From the NCBI GenBank assembly GCA_021801235.1, contig JAJYYG010000007.1:36715-100714 (forward strand): a stretch of DNA of 64,000 nucleotides, written 5' to 3'. Below are positions 1 through 10,340 of this stretch, piece by piece. The translations under genes and the position numbers were made by a program. Within the stretch, counting starts at the first letter, position 1, and each line of letters starts with the position of its first letter. The notes beneath the pieces are model-generated. The model was not told where the DNA came from, made no database searches, and saw only the letters and a program-made list of their open reading frames with translations. Source of the stretch: Actinomycetes bacterium. Lineage in GTDB: Bacteria; Actinomycetota; Acidimicrobiia; Acidimicrobiales; RAAP-2.

Positions 1-1
1 G

Positions 2-784
2 GCCGACAGCAAGGAACTGGTCGATCTCGACTACGCCCTGTTCATCTCATCGAGTGCGACCGACTCGATTCTCGACCAACTTGCATCTGCCATTGACGGG
101 CAACTCCTCGATGTCGATGCAATGAGGATGGCCATGGGTCGCGGGCACTCTCTTGATGTCGCGCTCTTTGGACGCATGGTTGCAGATACGCCCGATCTGA
201 ACGTCGATGCCGCCTGCCAAGTGGCCCACGCCATTTCAACACACCGCGTCTCATCAGAGTTTGACTTTTACACGACCGTGGACGATCTGGCCGGGTCGGA
301 CGAGTCCGGAGCCGCCATGATGGGTTACGTCGAGTTCAACTCGGCCACCCTCTACCGCTACGCCAACATCAGCCTGGGAAATCTCGGGGACAACCTGGGC
401 GATCCGTCGGCGGTGGCCGCGGGCGTGCGGTCCTTTGTAGAGGGGTTCGCCCGCAGCCTTCCCACCGGTCGACAGAACACGTTCGGGGCGATGACGCTGC
501 CGGACGTGGTCTTCGTGTCGTTGCGCACCGATCAGCCGGTCAGCCTTGTAGGAGCCTTCGAGGCACCGGTCGAAGCGACGGAAGGATACGTCACCGAGTC
601 TGCCCGGCGGATGGCTTCTCACGCGACGCACATTGACGATCTGTACGGATCGCCGCGCACGGATGGTTGGGCAACCTACATGCCTGTCGTCGGTGATCTA
701 AGCCAGCATTTCGGAGCGTCCTTGCCGTTCCCTGAACTGTTGGACCGGGTCGAGCTGGCCGCCCAGGCCCAGATGGCGTCATGA
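2..784 (+). CDS. cas7e: Cas7e (CasC/Cse4), type I-E Cascade backbone subunit, 5'-truncated by window edge
   Basis: Carboxy-terminal 260 residues of the subunit that polymerises along the crRNA in the type I-E Cascade complex. The frame is open from base 2, and the family is usually 350-380 residues, so about a third lies outside the window. Family blocks seen are CQVAHAISTH and GYVEFNSATLYRYANI, both typical of Cse4. The stop overlaps the cas5e start as ATGA, so the genes are translationally coupled. Codon use is noticeably less GC-rich than in the chromosomal genes from 6 kb onward, consistent with horizontal origin (inference). Cas3, Cse1 and Cse2 would be expected just upstream but cannot be seen. 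Confidence 0.93.
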   Translation, partial: ADSKELVDLDYALFISSSATDSILDQLASAIDGQLLDVDAMRMAMGRGHSLDVALFGRMVADTPDLNVDAACQVAHAISTHRVSSEFDFYTTVDDLAGSDESGAAMMGYVEFNSATLYRYANISLGNLGDNLGDPSAVAAGVRSFVEGFARSLPTGRQNTFGAMTLPDVVFVSLRTDQPVSLVGAFEAPVEATEGYVTESARRMASHATHIDDLYGSPRTDGWATYMPVVGDLSQHFGASLPFPELLDRVELAAQAQMAS

Positions 785-1542
785 GCGTGTTGACGATGCG
801 GCTCGGGGGCCCTCTTCAGGCATGGGGGTCGAGTAGCCGACTCGACCGGTATCGCCGGACGGAGGGGTTCCCGACGAAATCCGCCGTCGTCGGTCTGCTT
901 GCGGCGGCTCTCGGTCGAGCCCGCACCGACCCAATCGAGGACCTCGTGAGGTTGCGCTTCGGAGTGCGCGCGGATCGTCCTGGTGAGATATTGCGTGACT
1001 TCCACACGGTATCGAGCCTCTTCGACGAGAAGCGACGCTTCGACCCGGCCAACGGCCGGCTTCCCAAGGCAGGAGGCGGGTACCGCCGCGCTGCGACCAG
1101 CACCCAGGTGACCGAGCGGTTCTACCTGACCGACGCCTGCTTCGTGGCGGGGATGGAGGGCGACGGGCGGCTGCTCGACGACCTCGACCGCTCGCTCTCC
1201 TGTCCGGTCTTTCCGCCGTTCCTCGGACGGCGCTCGTGCCTGCCCGATGCTCCACTTCGCCTCGGCATCCACCCTGGTTCGCTGGTCGAGGTGCTTCGGA
1301 CTGTGCCGTGGCAGGGTGGGGTGCACGCCAAGTCTGCCGCTTATTCGGTGCGTTGCGAAGCTGTGATCGAGGATGAGCATGGGGACCGGGAACGCTTCGA
1401 CGAGGTGCGTAGTTTCGATCCGGTCAACCGATCCTACGGAAGGCGAAGGGTGCGCTACCACTACTTCGACGTGGTGAACTCAGCAAGCGAACGCGGCAGC
1501 CTCGACGGCCACGACCCGATGGCATTGCTGGGAGGGGACTGA
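781..1542 (+). CDS. cas5e: Cas5e (CasD), Cascade subunit binding the crRNA 5' handle
   Basis: A 253-residue RAMP protein. In type I-E systems Cas5e caps the 5' handle of the crRNA and helps position Cse1. The amino terminus carries the family signature LGGPLQAWG, followed by the usual KSAVVGLLAAALG helix, and the length is normal. It starts at the ATG that overlaps the cas7e stop by four bases and ends two bases before the cas6e ATG, so it sits mid-operon. No missing blocks are seen. Type I-E assignment follows from the neighbouring Cas7e, Cas6e, Cas1e and Cas2e. Confidence 0.94.
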   Translation: MSVLTMRLGGPLQAWGSSSRLDRYRRTEGFPTKSAVVGLLAAALGRARTDPIEDLVRLRFGVRADRPGEILRDFHTVSSLFDEKRRFDPANGRLPKAGGGYRRAATSTQVTERFYLTDACFVAGMEGDGRLLDDLDRSLSCPVFPPFLGRRSCLPDAPLRLGIHPGSLVEVLRTVPWQGGVHAKSAAYSVRCEAVIEDEHGDRERFDEVRSFDPVNRSYGRRRVRYHYFDVVNSASERGSLDGHDPMALLGGD

Positions 1543-1543
1543 G

Positions 1544-2212
1544 ATGTTCCTCACGCGCTTCAACATCAACCCGAGAACCCAGTTGGGTGCGCGGTACCTC
1601 CAGAACCCCCAGAAAGTCCACGCAGCGATCTACGGGGCTATGCCGACGCAGCCTGTTGTCGCCACGGAAGGCGGTCGTCCCCTTTGGCGGATGGATTGTG
1701 GGGATCCCAAAGCACCGGTTCTTTGGGTTGTCAGCCCTGAACGACCAGCGTTCGATCAGCTCGCCGACGAGGCGGGTCGCGCTGTCGAAGGACGCGTGTA
1801 CCAGACGCGCCCGTATGTCTCGTTCCTCGATCGCCTCGCTGAAGGACAGGTGTACGCCTTCAGGCTCGCGGCCAACGCCTCGCATTCGGGCCGGAGATCC
1901 GTAGAATCCGCCCAAACCCAGCGCTTCGGTCACGTCACTGCAGCCCAGCAACTTCAGTGGCTCCTCCTTCGATCGGATCGGAGCGGGTTTTCGTTCCCTT
2001 TGACGGCAGGCAACGAACCGGACGTGGCTGTTGTCGGCCAGCGCAAGAGTTCCTTTCGGCGCGACCAAGGTCGGGTGACGGTGACAGTGAGCGAATTCAT
2101 GGGTCATCTCCAAGTGATCGACCCGAACGCATTGCGCCACACGTTGACCAGCGGGATCGGCCATGCCCGGGCCTACGGTTGTGGTTTGCTGACCCTTGCT
2201 CTTCCCCGATGA
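1544..2212 (+). CDS. cas6e: Cas6e (CasE), pre-crRNA processing endoribonuclease
   Basis: A 222-residue endoribonuclease that cuts the pre-crRNA at the base of the repeat hairpin and stays bound to it. The amino-terminal stretch contains KVHAAIYG, whose His is at the place of the family's catalytic His. The carboxy terminus has the glycine-rich loop GIGHARAYGCGLL typical of Cas6e. Its substrate hairpin is visible in the array repeat as CCCCGCGCATGCGGGG. The gene begins two bases after cas5e and its stop overlaps the cas1e ATG by four bases, so all the cas genes here appear to be one transcription unit. Confidence 0.94.
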   Translation: MFLTRFNINPRTQLGARYLQNPQKVHAAIYGAMPTQPVVATEGGRPLWRMDCGDPKAPVLWVVSPERPAFDQLADEAGRAVEGRVYQTRPYVSFLDRLAEGQVYAFRLAANASHSGRRSVESAQTQRFGHVTAAQQLQWLLLRSDRSGFSFPLTAGNEPDVAVVGQRKSSFRRDQGRVTVTVSEFMGHLQVIDPNALRHTLTSGIGHARAYGCGLLTLALPR

Positions 2213-3171
2213 CAATGAAGCAAAATGCGCCTGAGCGGCTGAGTGCCGACCGCGTCCCCTTATCGGCGTTGCAACCGATCTCGAAGCGGGCAAGTTTTGT
2301 CTACATGGAACGTTGTCTGGTGCATCGGGATTCCAACGCCATCGTCTCCATGAGCGAGTTGGGCACGGTCCACCTTCCGGCCGCTTCGTTCGGGACACTG
2401 CTGCTGGGTCCGGGTACAAGGATCACGCATCAGGCCATGAATCTCCTTAGTGAGTCCGGCGTTGTTACCTGCTGGGTTGGCGAAGGGGCTGTCCGTCTAT
2501 ACGCGAGTGCGCCCTCCCTGTCCAAGTCAACCAAACTCCTCCAGGAACAGGCACGGCTTGTCTCCAATCGATTGTCGCGACTTACTGTCGCCAGGCGCAT
2601 GTACGGGATGAGGTTCCCTGGAGAGGACGTGAGCAAGGCGACAATGCAGCAGCTACGCGGAATGGAAGGAGCGAGAATCCGCAAGGAGTACCGGGAACAA
2701 GCTGCGCGCACGGGGGTGGAATGGAAGGGTCGGCACTATGACCCGAGCAATTGGTCATCGGGGGACACCGTAAATCGGGCACTCTCCACTGCCAATAGTT
2801 GCCTGTACGGCGTGATCCACTCAGTGGTCGCAGCGGTGGGCTGTAGTCCAGGTTTGGGGTTCGTTCACACCGGACATGCGTTGGCGTTCGTGCACGACAT
2901 TGCAGATCTGTACAAGGTTGAGGTGACGATACCGGCCGCATTCGAGTCGGCTTCCGACGGAGATTCGGACTTGTCCTCCCGCGTTCGACGTGACGTGCGC
3001 GAGCATGTCCACCAAGGCCGCATCCTCGAAAGAGCTGTCGACGACATCCACTTCGTCCTGCGCGGGCACAAGGGAGGAGAGCAGGACGAGCCAGATCGCG
3101 ATGAGGTCGTCCTCTGGGATGATGAAGGGGGATCAGTCCAAGCGGGAGTGGCCTATGGCGATGAAACGTGA
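2209..3171 (+). CDS. cas1e: Cas1e, CRISPR adaptation integrase
   Basis: A 320-residue integrase that, with Cas2, inserts new spacers. The metal-binding residues are in place: Glu in RGMEGARIR, His in GFVHTGHALAFVHD and Asp in DIADLYK. I chose the ATG at 2209, which overlaps the cas6e stop as ATGA; the ORF track start at 1957 only adds sequence read out of frame inside cas6e. Its stop overlaps the cas2e GTG. Keeping both cas1 and cas2 in frame suggests the locus could still acquire spacers (inference). Confidence 0.95.
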   Translation: MTMKQNAPERLSADRVPLSALQPISKRASFVYMERCLVHRDSNAIVSMSELGTVHLPAASFGTLLLGPGTRITHQAMNLLSESGVVTCWVGEGAVRLYASAPSLSKSTKLLQEQARLVSNRLSRLTVARRMYGMRFPGEDVSKATMQQLRGMEGARIRKEYREQAARTGVEWKGRHYDPSNWSSGDTVNRALSTANSCLYGVIHSVVAAVGCSPGLGFVHTGHALAFVHDIADLYKVEVTIPAAFESASDGDSDLSSRVRRDVREHVHQGRILERAVDDIHFVLRGHKGGEQDEPDRDEVVLWDDEGGSVQAGVAYGDET

Positions 3172-3449
3172 CCGTTGTCGTGTTGACAGCGGTGCCGGTT
3201 GGGCTGCGGGGCCACCTCACTCGGTGGCTCTTTGAGGTTGCTCCGGGTGTCTTCGTTGGCCGTGTCACGGCCAGAGTGAGGGACCACCTCTGGTCCAGGA
3301 TCTGCAAATACGCAGGCGAGGGCGGCCGTGCTGTGATGATCCACTCGGCAAGGAACGAGCAGGGACTCTCCTTCAGAGTGCACGGTGGCACTTGGTCACC
3401 TGTTGATCTTGACGGATTGATGCTGATTCAGCGATCCTTGACAAGATAA
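3168..3449 (+). CDS. cas2e: Cas2e, CRISPR adaptation subunit
   Basis: A 93-residue type I-E Cas2, the structural partner of Cas1 in spacer integration. The start is a GTG overlapping the cas1e stop. The sequence opens with the hydrophobic strand TVVVLTAVPVGLRG and contains RVRDHLWSRI, as in Cas2e proteins. The coding region ends only 15 bases before the first repeat, so any leader needed for spacer acquisition or array transcription must lie largely inside the 3' part of this gene (inference). The size is normal for the subfamily. Confidence 0.93.
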   Translation: MTVVVLTAVPVGLRGHLTRWLFEVAPGVFVGRVTARVRDHLWSRICKYAGEGGRAVMIHSARNEQGLSFRVHGGTWSPVDLDGLMLIQRSLTR

Positions 3450-3464
3450 CCCAGGTCACAAAGA

Positions 3465-5383
<1,919 letters not shown>

Positions 5384-5412
5384 GGTTCCTTGGGGGAAAC
5401 ACGCCGGCGGTG

Positions 5413-5441
5413 GTGCTCCCCGCGTCTTCGGCGCCTACGGT
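5413..5441 (+). repeat. Vestigial CRISPR repeat beyond the array
   Basis: Bases from 5413 begin GTGCTCCCCGCG, identical to the first 12 bases of the array repeat. They then diverge but keep a TGATGATC-like end. The position is 58 bases after the degenerate repeat at 5355, close to the 61-base period. It is read as the oldest, decayed end of the array. From here to 5654 no gene is supported. Confidence 0.5.
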
Positions 5442-5654
5442 GATGATCGCGTAACCGCCCGCACACGACGGCCTACTTTGGGCGGTTCCCAGGTCCGGGG
5501 GTCAACCCTCATGAGCGTTCGCACCGGTGACGCCGTACGAGCGTGGGCTCGCGCATGCGGCACCACCGTCTCCCTGTCCGACGCGACCGGCAGCCTCGCT
5601 CCAACGTCGAGTGGCACATGCGGCGCAATGAGGCGGCGCGAGGAGGCGGCGCGA

Positions 5655-6056
5655 TTACGGCGACGGCGTGTCCCTCTCGGTGGTCGCCGGCCGGATCACC
5701 GCCACCGTCTTGGTCGGGTCGTCGGGATCGAAGTGGAGGTCGATCGGTCCCTGCGGGCCGTCGGGCTCGCCCGACGCCTGGATGACGAAGGCGGGATGCT
5801 GCCTGGGCAGTTCGAGGGCCTCCTGGAGGCCGATGGCGATGCCGGTCATCATCACGCCTGCGGCCGACGTGCGCATCCGGTCGAACCGCGTGCGCTCCGG
5901 ACCGGGATCCTCCGGACCGGTCTCCTCGGTCCCGGCGCCCTCTCCGCTCACCGGCTCCGGACGGGTGGGCTCCCCCGCCTCGGCGCCGGTGAGGGCGTCT
6001 ACCTCTACCTCTCCCTCCCCCGTCTCCGCCTCGGGGCCGGTGCGTTCGTCCACCAC
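5655..6056 (-). CDS. Small acidic hypothetical protein
   Basis: Unrecognised, but it looks like a real gene. The carboxy-terminal half reads as a folded domain (SAAGVMMTGIAIGLQEAL, then an Asp/Pro-rich strand with FVIQASG), while the amino-terminal half is rich in Glu, Gly and Pro and probably disordered. The start is uncertain. The tandem GTG pair at 6056 gives 133 residues, and an upstream GTG near 6096 is possible. The longer ORF in the track merely runs antisense to the next gene. It is transcribed divergently from the amine oxidase at 6163. No function is proposed. Confidence 0.5.
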   Translation of the reverse strand: MVDERTGPEAETGEGEVEVDALTGAEAGEPTRPEPVSGEGAGTEETGPEDPGPERTRFDRMRTSAAGVMMTGIAIGLQEALELPRQHPAFVIQASGEPDGPQGPIDLHFDPDDPTKTVAVIRPATTERDTPSP

Positions 6057-6162
6057 CCCACGGTAGTGCCCGGACTCCCGATCCCGGAGCCCGTCCGGCA
6101 CAGGCAGCACAGGCGGCACAGGCGGCCTGAGGAGCGGTCCGTCCGAACGACCGGGGGCTACG

Positions 6163-7617
6163 GTGACAGCGACACAGACAGCGACACAGACAGCGACGGG
6201 GGGCGCCGTGGGCGATGGTGGAAGGGAAGCCGACGTGGTGGTCGTCGGCGCCGGGTACGCGGGGCTCAGCGCGGCCCGCAACCTGGTCGATGCCGGGCTC
6301 GACGTGGTGGTCCTCGAGGCGCGGGGCCGGGTGGGAGGCCGGGTCTGGTCGGAGACCACGCGGGCCGGAGCCCTGGTCGACCACGGGGGCCAGTGGATCG
6401 GTCCCGGCCAGCACCACCTCCAGGGATGGGCCGACGACCTCGGCGTGACCACGTTCCCCACGTTCGGCGACGGCGCGAACGTCGAGATCCGGGAGGGACG
6501 GCGCCACCTCTTCACCGGCCTGGTGCCCACCTCGGACCGCGAGGGCAGCGCGGACGCGGTGGCCGCCCTCCTCGAGCTCGACCTGCTGGCCCACGAGGTT
6601 GCTCCCGGGGAGCCGTGGACGCATCCCGACGCCATCGCCCTGGACCGCCGCACGTTGGGCGATTGGGTGGTCTCCGAGGTCGGCTCGGCCGCCGCGCGCG
6701 CCATGATCACGACCGCGACCCTCGGCGTCTTCGGGGCCGAGCCGTGCGAGCTGTCGCTGCTGTACGCCCTGGCCTACGCCCACGGCGGGGGGAGCATGTC
6801 GGCGCTGCTCCGCACGGCGGGCGGCGCCCAGGAGCGTCGGTTCCACGGCGGGGCCCAGCAGATGGCGGTCCGGGTGGCGGAGGCGCTGGGCGACCGGGTG
6901 GTGCTCGACGCCCCGGTCTCCTCCGTCCGGCACGGGCCCGGCCGGGTGTCGGTCACCGCCGATCGCGTCACCCCTGACGGGCACCGGCGGCCGTGGCGGG
7001 TGGACGCGGACCGGGTCGTCGTCGCCATCCCGCCGGCCACCCAGGGGCGGATCGCCTTCGATCCTCCCCTGCCCGGCAGAAGGGACCAGCTCGTGCAGCG
7101 CTCGCCGATGGGCTCGGTCACCAAGATCCATGCCGTCTACGAGCGGCCTTTCTGGCGCGACGAGGGGCTCTCTGGTCAGGTGGTCGCCGACACCGGCGCG
7201 CTCCGGCTGGTGTTCGACGACTCGCCGGACGACGCCTCGCACGGGGTGCTGATGGGGTTCCTCGCCGGCCATGAGGACCGCATCCTCGACGGCTCCGGGA
7301 CGGCCGGGCGCGCGGCGGTCGCCCTGGCCGAGCTGGCGGCCGCCTTCGGGCCGGTGGCCGGTTCCCCGATCGAGGTCGTCGAGCAGCACTGGTCCGCGGA
7401 GCCGTTCACCCGCGGCGGCCCGGTCGCATGCCTGGGCCCCGGCGTCCTGACCGGCTGCGGCCCGGCGCTGCGGGAGCCGGTGGGTCCGGTCCACTGGGCG
7501 GGGACCGAGACGGCGACCGCGTGGAGCGGCTACATCGACGGGGCGATCTCCTCGGGTCTGCGGGCGGCCGACGAGGTCACCGCCGCCCTCGGCCGCCCGG
7601 TGCGACAGGGGGCGTGA
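6163..7617 (+). CDS. Flavin-dependent monoamine oxidase family protein
   Basis: A 484-residue FAD enzyme. The dinucleotide-binding motif VVVVGAGYAGLSAARN is at residues about 24-40, followed by the VVLEARGRVGGR block diagnostic of the amine oxidase family. The carboxy-terminal FAD contact is seen in HWAGTETATAWSGYIDGA. Such enzymes oxidise amines to aldehydes with release of hydrogen peroxide; the substrate cannot be read from sequence. The GTG start at 6163 is followed by three copies of a 12-base GACAGCGACACA-like unit encoding TATQ repeats. A GTG at 6208 would remove them and is an alternative. It overlaps the SCP2 gene by four bases. Confidence 0.85.
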   Translation: MTATQTATQTATGGAVGDGGREADVVVVGAGYAGLSAARNLVDAGLDVVVLEARGRVGGRVWSETTRAGALVDHGGQWIGPGQHHLQGWADDLGVTTFPTFGDGANVEIREGRRHLFTGLVPTSDREGSADAVAALLELDLLAHEVAPGEPWTHPDAIALDRRTLGDWVVSEVGSAAARAMITTATLGVFGAEPCELSLLYALAYAHGGGSMSALLRTAGGAQERRFHGGAQQMAVRVAEALGDRVVLDAPVSSVRHGPGRVSVTADRVTPDGHRRPWRVDADRVVVAIPPATQGRIAFDPPLPGRRDQLVQRSPMGSVTKIHAVYERPFWRDEGLSGQVVADTGALRLVFDDSPDDASHGVLMGFLAGHEDRILDGSGTAGRAAVALAELAAAFGPVAGSPIEVVEQHWSAEPFTRGGPVACLGPGVLTGCGPALREPVGPVHWAGTETATAWSGYIDGAISSGLRAADEVTAALGRPVRQGA

Positions 7618-7982
7618 GCGACGTGGCGACCGCAGACGAGCTCGCCGAGGCCTACGGCGACTGGCGGGGGCGCTGCAACGCGAACCCGCGCCTGGCGAAG
7701 ATGCTGCGGGGCTGGGACCGCACGGTCCATCTGGTCACGTCGGACACCGGCGAGGGGTACACCCTGTCGGTCGCCGGCTCGGTGCTCGGGGAGCTCCGCT
7801 CCGGCCTGGTGGGTGCGCCCGACCTGGTGGTGACCGCCACCAGCGAGGACTTCACCGACCTCTTCTGGGGGGACCTGAACCCGTCGGAGAAGTACCTGAA
7901 CGGCGAGATCGTCCTCGCCGGCTCCTCCGAGGACGTGATGCGGCTCGACGCCATGTCGATGGTCGCCTTCCTCGACCAGTGA
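7614..7982 (+). CDS. SCP2 sterol-carrier-domain protein
   Basis: A 122-residue protein consisting of one SCP2-like lipid-binding domain. Family features include the strand GYTLSVAGSVLGEL, then DLVVTATSEDFTDLFWGDLNP, and a final hydrophobic helix (MRLDAMSMVAFLDQ). SCP2 domains bind acyl chains or sterols; the cargo is unknown. The GTG start overlaps the TGA of the amine oxidase in a GTGA, arguing for co-translation. The permease follows 13 bases later, so the three probably form an operon. Confidence 0.75.
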   Translation: MSDVATADELAEAYGDWRGRCNANPRLAKMLRGWDRTVHLVTSDTGEGYTLSVAGSVLGELRSGLVGAPDLVVTATSEDFTDLFWGDLNPSEKYLNGEIVLAGSSEDVMRLDAMSMVAFLDQ

Positions 7983-7995
7983 CCGCCCGGGCCTG

Positions 7996-9465
7996 GTGAC
8001 CCCGGTGCCCACGGGTGGTGCCGGCCCCGCTCCGCCCCCGGGGGCCGCCGGGCTGCGGCGGGCGATGGGGCTCCGGACCGCGGTGTCCACCTCGACCGGC
8101 CTGGCGTTCGCCGCTCTCCAGTACCTGGCCGCTGCCGGGCTGGTCGCCTACGTCGCCGGGGACTCGGCGTGGATCTCGATCGGGGTCGCCGGGCTCCTCG
8201 CCCTCCTCGCCTGGGGGTTCTTCGGCGAGCTGAACGGGATGTTCCCGACCGCCGCGGCGATCCGGCGCTACATGGGCCAGGCGATGGACGACCGGGTCGC
8301 CCTCTCGATCACGTTCACCTACCTCACGACCATCGTCCTGGTGGTCGCCGCCGACGCCTTCATCGTCGGCGCCGCGCTCACCCACGTGCTCCATGTGCCG
8401 GCCGGTCTGACCACCCTGTGGACCCTGGTGCTCCTCGGACTGGCCGTCGGTTCGAACCTGCGCGGCGTGAAGGTGGCCGGCTGGGTCCAGGACGTCGCCA
8501 CCACTCTCGTGCTGACGGTGACGGCCGTAGTCTCGGTGGTGGCGCTGGCCCGCTCGGGGACCCCGCTGCACACGCCGCTCCAGCCGTTCCACCACCGGTC
8601 CGGGACCGACTTCGTCGAGTCGGTCGCCCTCGGGATCTTCCTCTACAGCGCGTTCGAGTGGGTCACGACCAACGCGGAGGAGGTGCGGGACCCCCGGCAC
8701 ATCCACCGGGCGATGTTCCTCGCGGTCTGCATCCTCTTCGCGGTGTGCGCGGTGATGACCACCGCCATGAGCCACCTGCTCGACCACGGACAGCTCACGT
8801 CGCCCTATCCCCAGCTCCCCCTGGGCGAGCGGGCGTTCGGCGGGACGGGCGTCTGGCTGATGACCGCGATCACCGCGATCACCGCGGTCAACACGTTCAA
8901 CGGGGGGTTCGTCACCGCGTCCCGCTTCCTCTACGCCACGGCCAGGGAGGGGAGCCTCCCACCGGTGCTCGCCCGCCTGAACGACCGTGCCGTGCCGTGG
9001 GTCCCCGTGGTGGCCCTCGGCGTCGCATCGTTCTCCGTGGCGGTGGTGGTCGAGGTGGTCGGCGGCTCCGAGTGGCAGGTGCTGGTGGCGATGGGCGCCG
9101 CCCTGGAGGCGATGATCTACGCCGTGGCCGCGTTCTGCGTCCTGCGGCTCCGGGGACGCCTGGCGGACCACCACCGGCCGTTCCGGGTTCCCCTGGTCAG
9201 GGTGCTGGCGGTCCTCGGCATCGTCGTCTTCGGGTTCCTCGGCGTGGTCGCCTCCGTGTCCGTCTCCAACCGCTTCGACCCGGTGCCGTTGGTGATCATC
9301 CTCGTGCTCGGGGCCGCATCCGGCGTCTACACCGTCCGGGTCGTCCCCCGGCTCCGGGCGGCGGAGCTCGAGCGCCGTGCGGCGGTCAGGCCCCGACGGA
9401 GACCGCCCTCCGGCGGGCGCGGCCCCGGGACCGACGCGGTGGCCGGTCCCGGTCCGGCGCCGTAG
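7996..9465 (+). CDS. APC-superfamily amino acid/polyamine permease
   Basis: A 489-residue integral membrane protein with about twelve hydrophobic segments. The first is LAFAALQYLAAAGLVAYVAG, and the signature FGELNGMFPTAAAIRRYMGQ resembles the helix 2 region of APC transporters. A run of Gly/Ala/Pro precedes the first membrane helix. It lies in line with the amine oxidase and SCP2 genes, so uptake of an amine or amino acid for the oxidase is a reasonable guess (inference). It ends ten bases before a DtxR-type regulator with its own promoter. Confidence 0.82.
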   Translation: MTPVPTGGAGPAPPPGAAGLRRAMGLRTAVSTSTGLAFAALQYLAAAGLVAYVAGDSAWISIGVAGLLALLAWGFFGELNGMFPTAAAIRRYMGQAMDDRVALSITFTYLTTIVLVVAADAFIVGAALTHVLHVPAGLTTLWTLVLLGLAVGSNLRGVKVAGWVQDVATTLVLTVTAVVSVVALARSGTPLHTPLQPFHHRSGTDFVESVALGIFLYSAFEWVTTNAEEVRDPRHIHRAMFLAVCILFAVCAVMTTAMSHLLDHGQLTSPYPQLPLGERAFGGTGVWLMTAITAITAVNTFNGGFVTASRFLYATAREGSLPPVLARLNDRAVPWVPVVALGVASFSVAVVVEVVGGSEWQVLVAMGAALEAMIYAVAAFCVLRLRGRLADHHRPFRVPLVRVLAVLGIVVFGFLGVVASVSVSNRFDPVPLVIILVLGAASGVYTVRVVPRLRAAELERRAAVRPRRRPPSGGRGPGTDAVAGPGPAP

Positions 9466-9468
9466 GAT
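9463..9468 (+). promoter_or_regulatory. Probable -10 box, leaderless transcript of the DtxR-type gene
   Basis: TAGGAT lies seven bases before the ATG at 9476 and no ribosome-binding site is visible. Transcription would begin at or next to the start codon. The box overlaps the end of the permease gene. Confidence 0.55.
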
Positions 9469-9475
9469 CGGGGCC

Positions 9476-10135
9476 ATGCTCGACCGATTCCACCCGCCGG
9501 TCGAGGAGTACCTCGAGGCCATCTTCTCCCTCCAGGAGGAGGGCATCCCGGTGATCCAGGCCCGGCTGGCGGAGCGGCTGGACAAGGCGGCGCCCTCGGT
9601 CTCCGAGATGCTGGACCGGCTGGAGGACGACGGGCTCATCGCCCGGAGCGCCCGGCAGATCTCGATGACGCCGGAGGGGGCCGCGCTGGCGACCGGCGTG
9701 GTGCGCAAGCACCGGTTGGCCGAGCGCCTGCTGGTCGACATCATCGGCCTCGACTGGGACAAGGCGCACCTCGAGGCGGGACGGTGGGAGCACGTGATCT
9801 CCGACGAGGTGGAGGACCGGCTGGTGGTCCTGCTCGGGAACCCGACCACCTGCCCGCACGGGAACCCGATCCCGGGGACGGCTCCGGCCGGCGCCGCCCA
9901 GCGGCCGCTTTCCGAGGCCCAGCCCGGCGAGCGCATCAGGCTGGAGCGCATCACCGAGAGCATCGAGCACGACACGGCGTCCCTGACCTATCTGCGGGAG
10001 CACGGCCTGCAGCCGGGGGTGACGGCCACGGTCGAGGTGCGCGCACCCGACGGCACCCTCACGCTGGCCATGGGGTCGGCCTCCGTGGCGCTCGGTCCGA
10101 CGATCGCCCGGCAGCTGTTCATCGCCGCTCCCTGA
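9476..10135 (+). CDS. DtxR/IdeR-family metal-dependent transcriptional repressor
   Basis: A 219-residue regulator, probably of iron or manganese genes. The amino-terminal winged helix contains VEEYLEAIFSLQEEG and the recognition helix KAAPSVSEMLDRLEDDG. The dimerisation and metal sites include VVRKHRLAERLL, EAGRWEHVISDEVEDRL and TTCPHGNPIPG, the last carrying the Cys-Pro-His of the primary site in DtxR/IdeR. A carboxy-terminal SH3-like (FeoA-type) domain is present. Because the Cys ligand is kept, an iron-type DtxR is more likely than MntR (inference). It begins ten bases after the permease, and a TAGGAT box directly upstream suggests a separate leaderless mRNA. Confidence 0.88.
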   Translation: MLDRFHPPVEEYLEAIFSLQEEGIPVIQARLAERLDKAAPSVSEMLDRLEDDGLIARSARQISMTPEGAALATGVVRKHRLAERLLVDIIGLDWDKAHLEAGRWEHVISDEVEDRLVVLLGNPTTCPHGNPIPGTAPAGAAQRPLSEAQPGERIRLERITESIEHDTASLTYLREHGLQPGVTATVEVRAPDGTLTLAMGSASVALGPTIARQLFIAAP

Positions 10136-10213
10136 CCGTGCTGCCCACCGGCCTGACCGGGCGGGGACCGCGGGTGGCCGGCGACGTGCGGCCCGGCCTG
10201 CACGCCGACTCGG

Positions 10214-10240
10214 CGAGCACTCGGTAGGATGGAGTGCCAG
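10214..10240 (+). promoter_or_regulatory. CIRCE operator for HrcA, overlapping a -10 box
   Basis: The inverted repeat AGCACTC-N9-GAGTGC matches the CIRCE consensus with the exact nine-base spacer. The spacer contains TAGGAT (10225-10230), a good actinobacterial -10 box, so bound HrcA would block the promoter. It lies 101 bases upstream of the hrcA ATG and should give autoregulation and heat induction of hrcA-dnaJ. Confidence 0.9.
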
Positions 10241-10340
10241 CGGGACGGGCAGGCCCCGTCGTCGTCCCGCGGAGAGCAGGCCCTGCACGGGGCGTGGAGC
10301 ACGGGGCGTGGAACGACCCCGGGAGGGTCACCCGATCACG

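Noticed and set aside
7428-7613. Upstream extension of the SCP2 ORF
   Set aside because: It overlaps the amine oxidase in a shadow frame. The GTG at 7614 in a GTGA overlap is the natural start.
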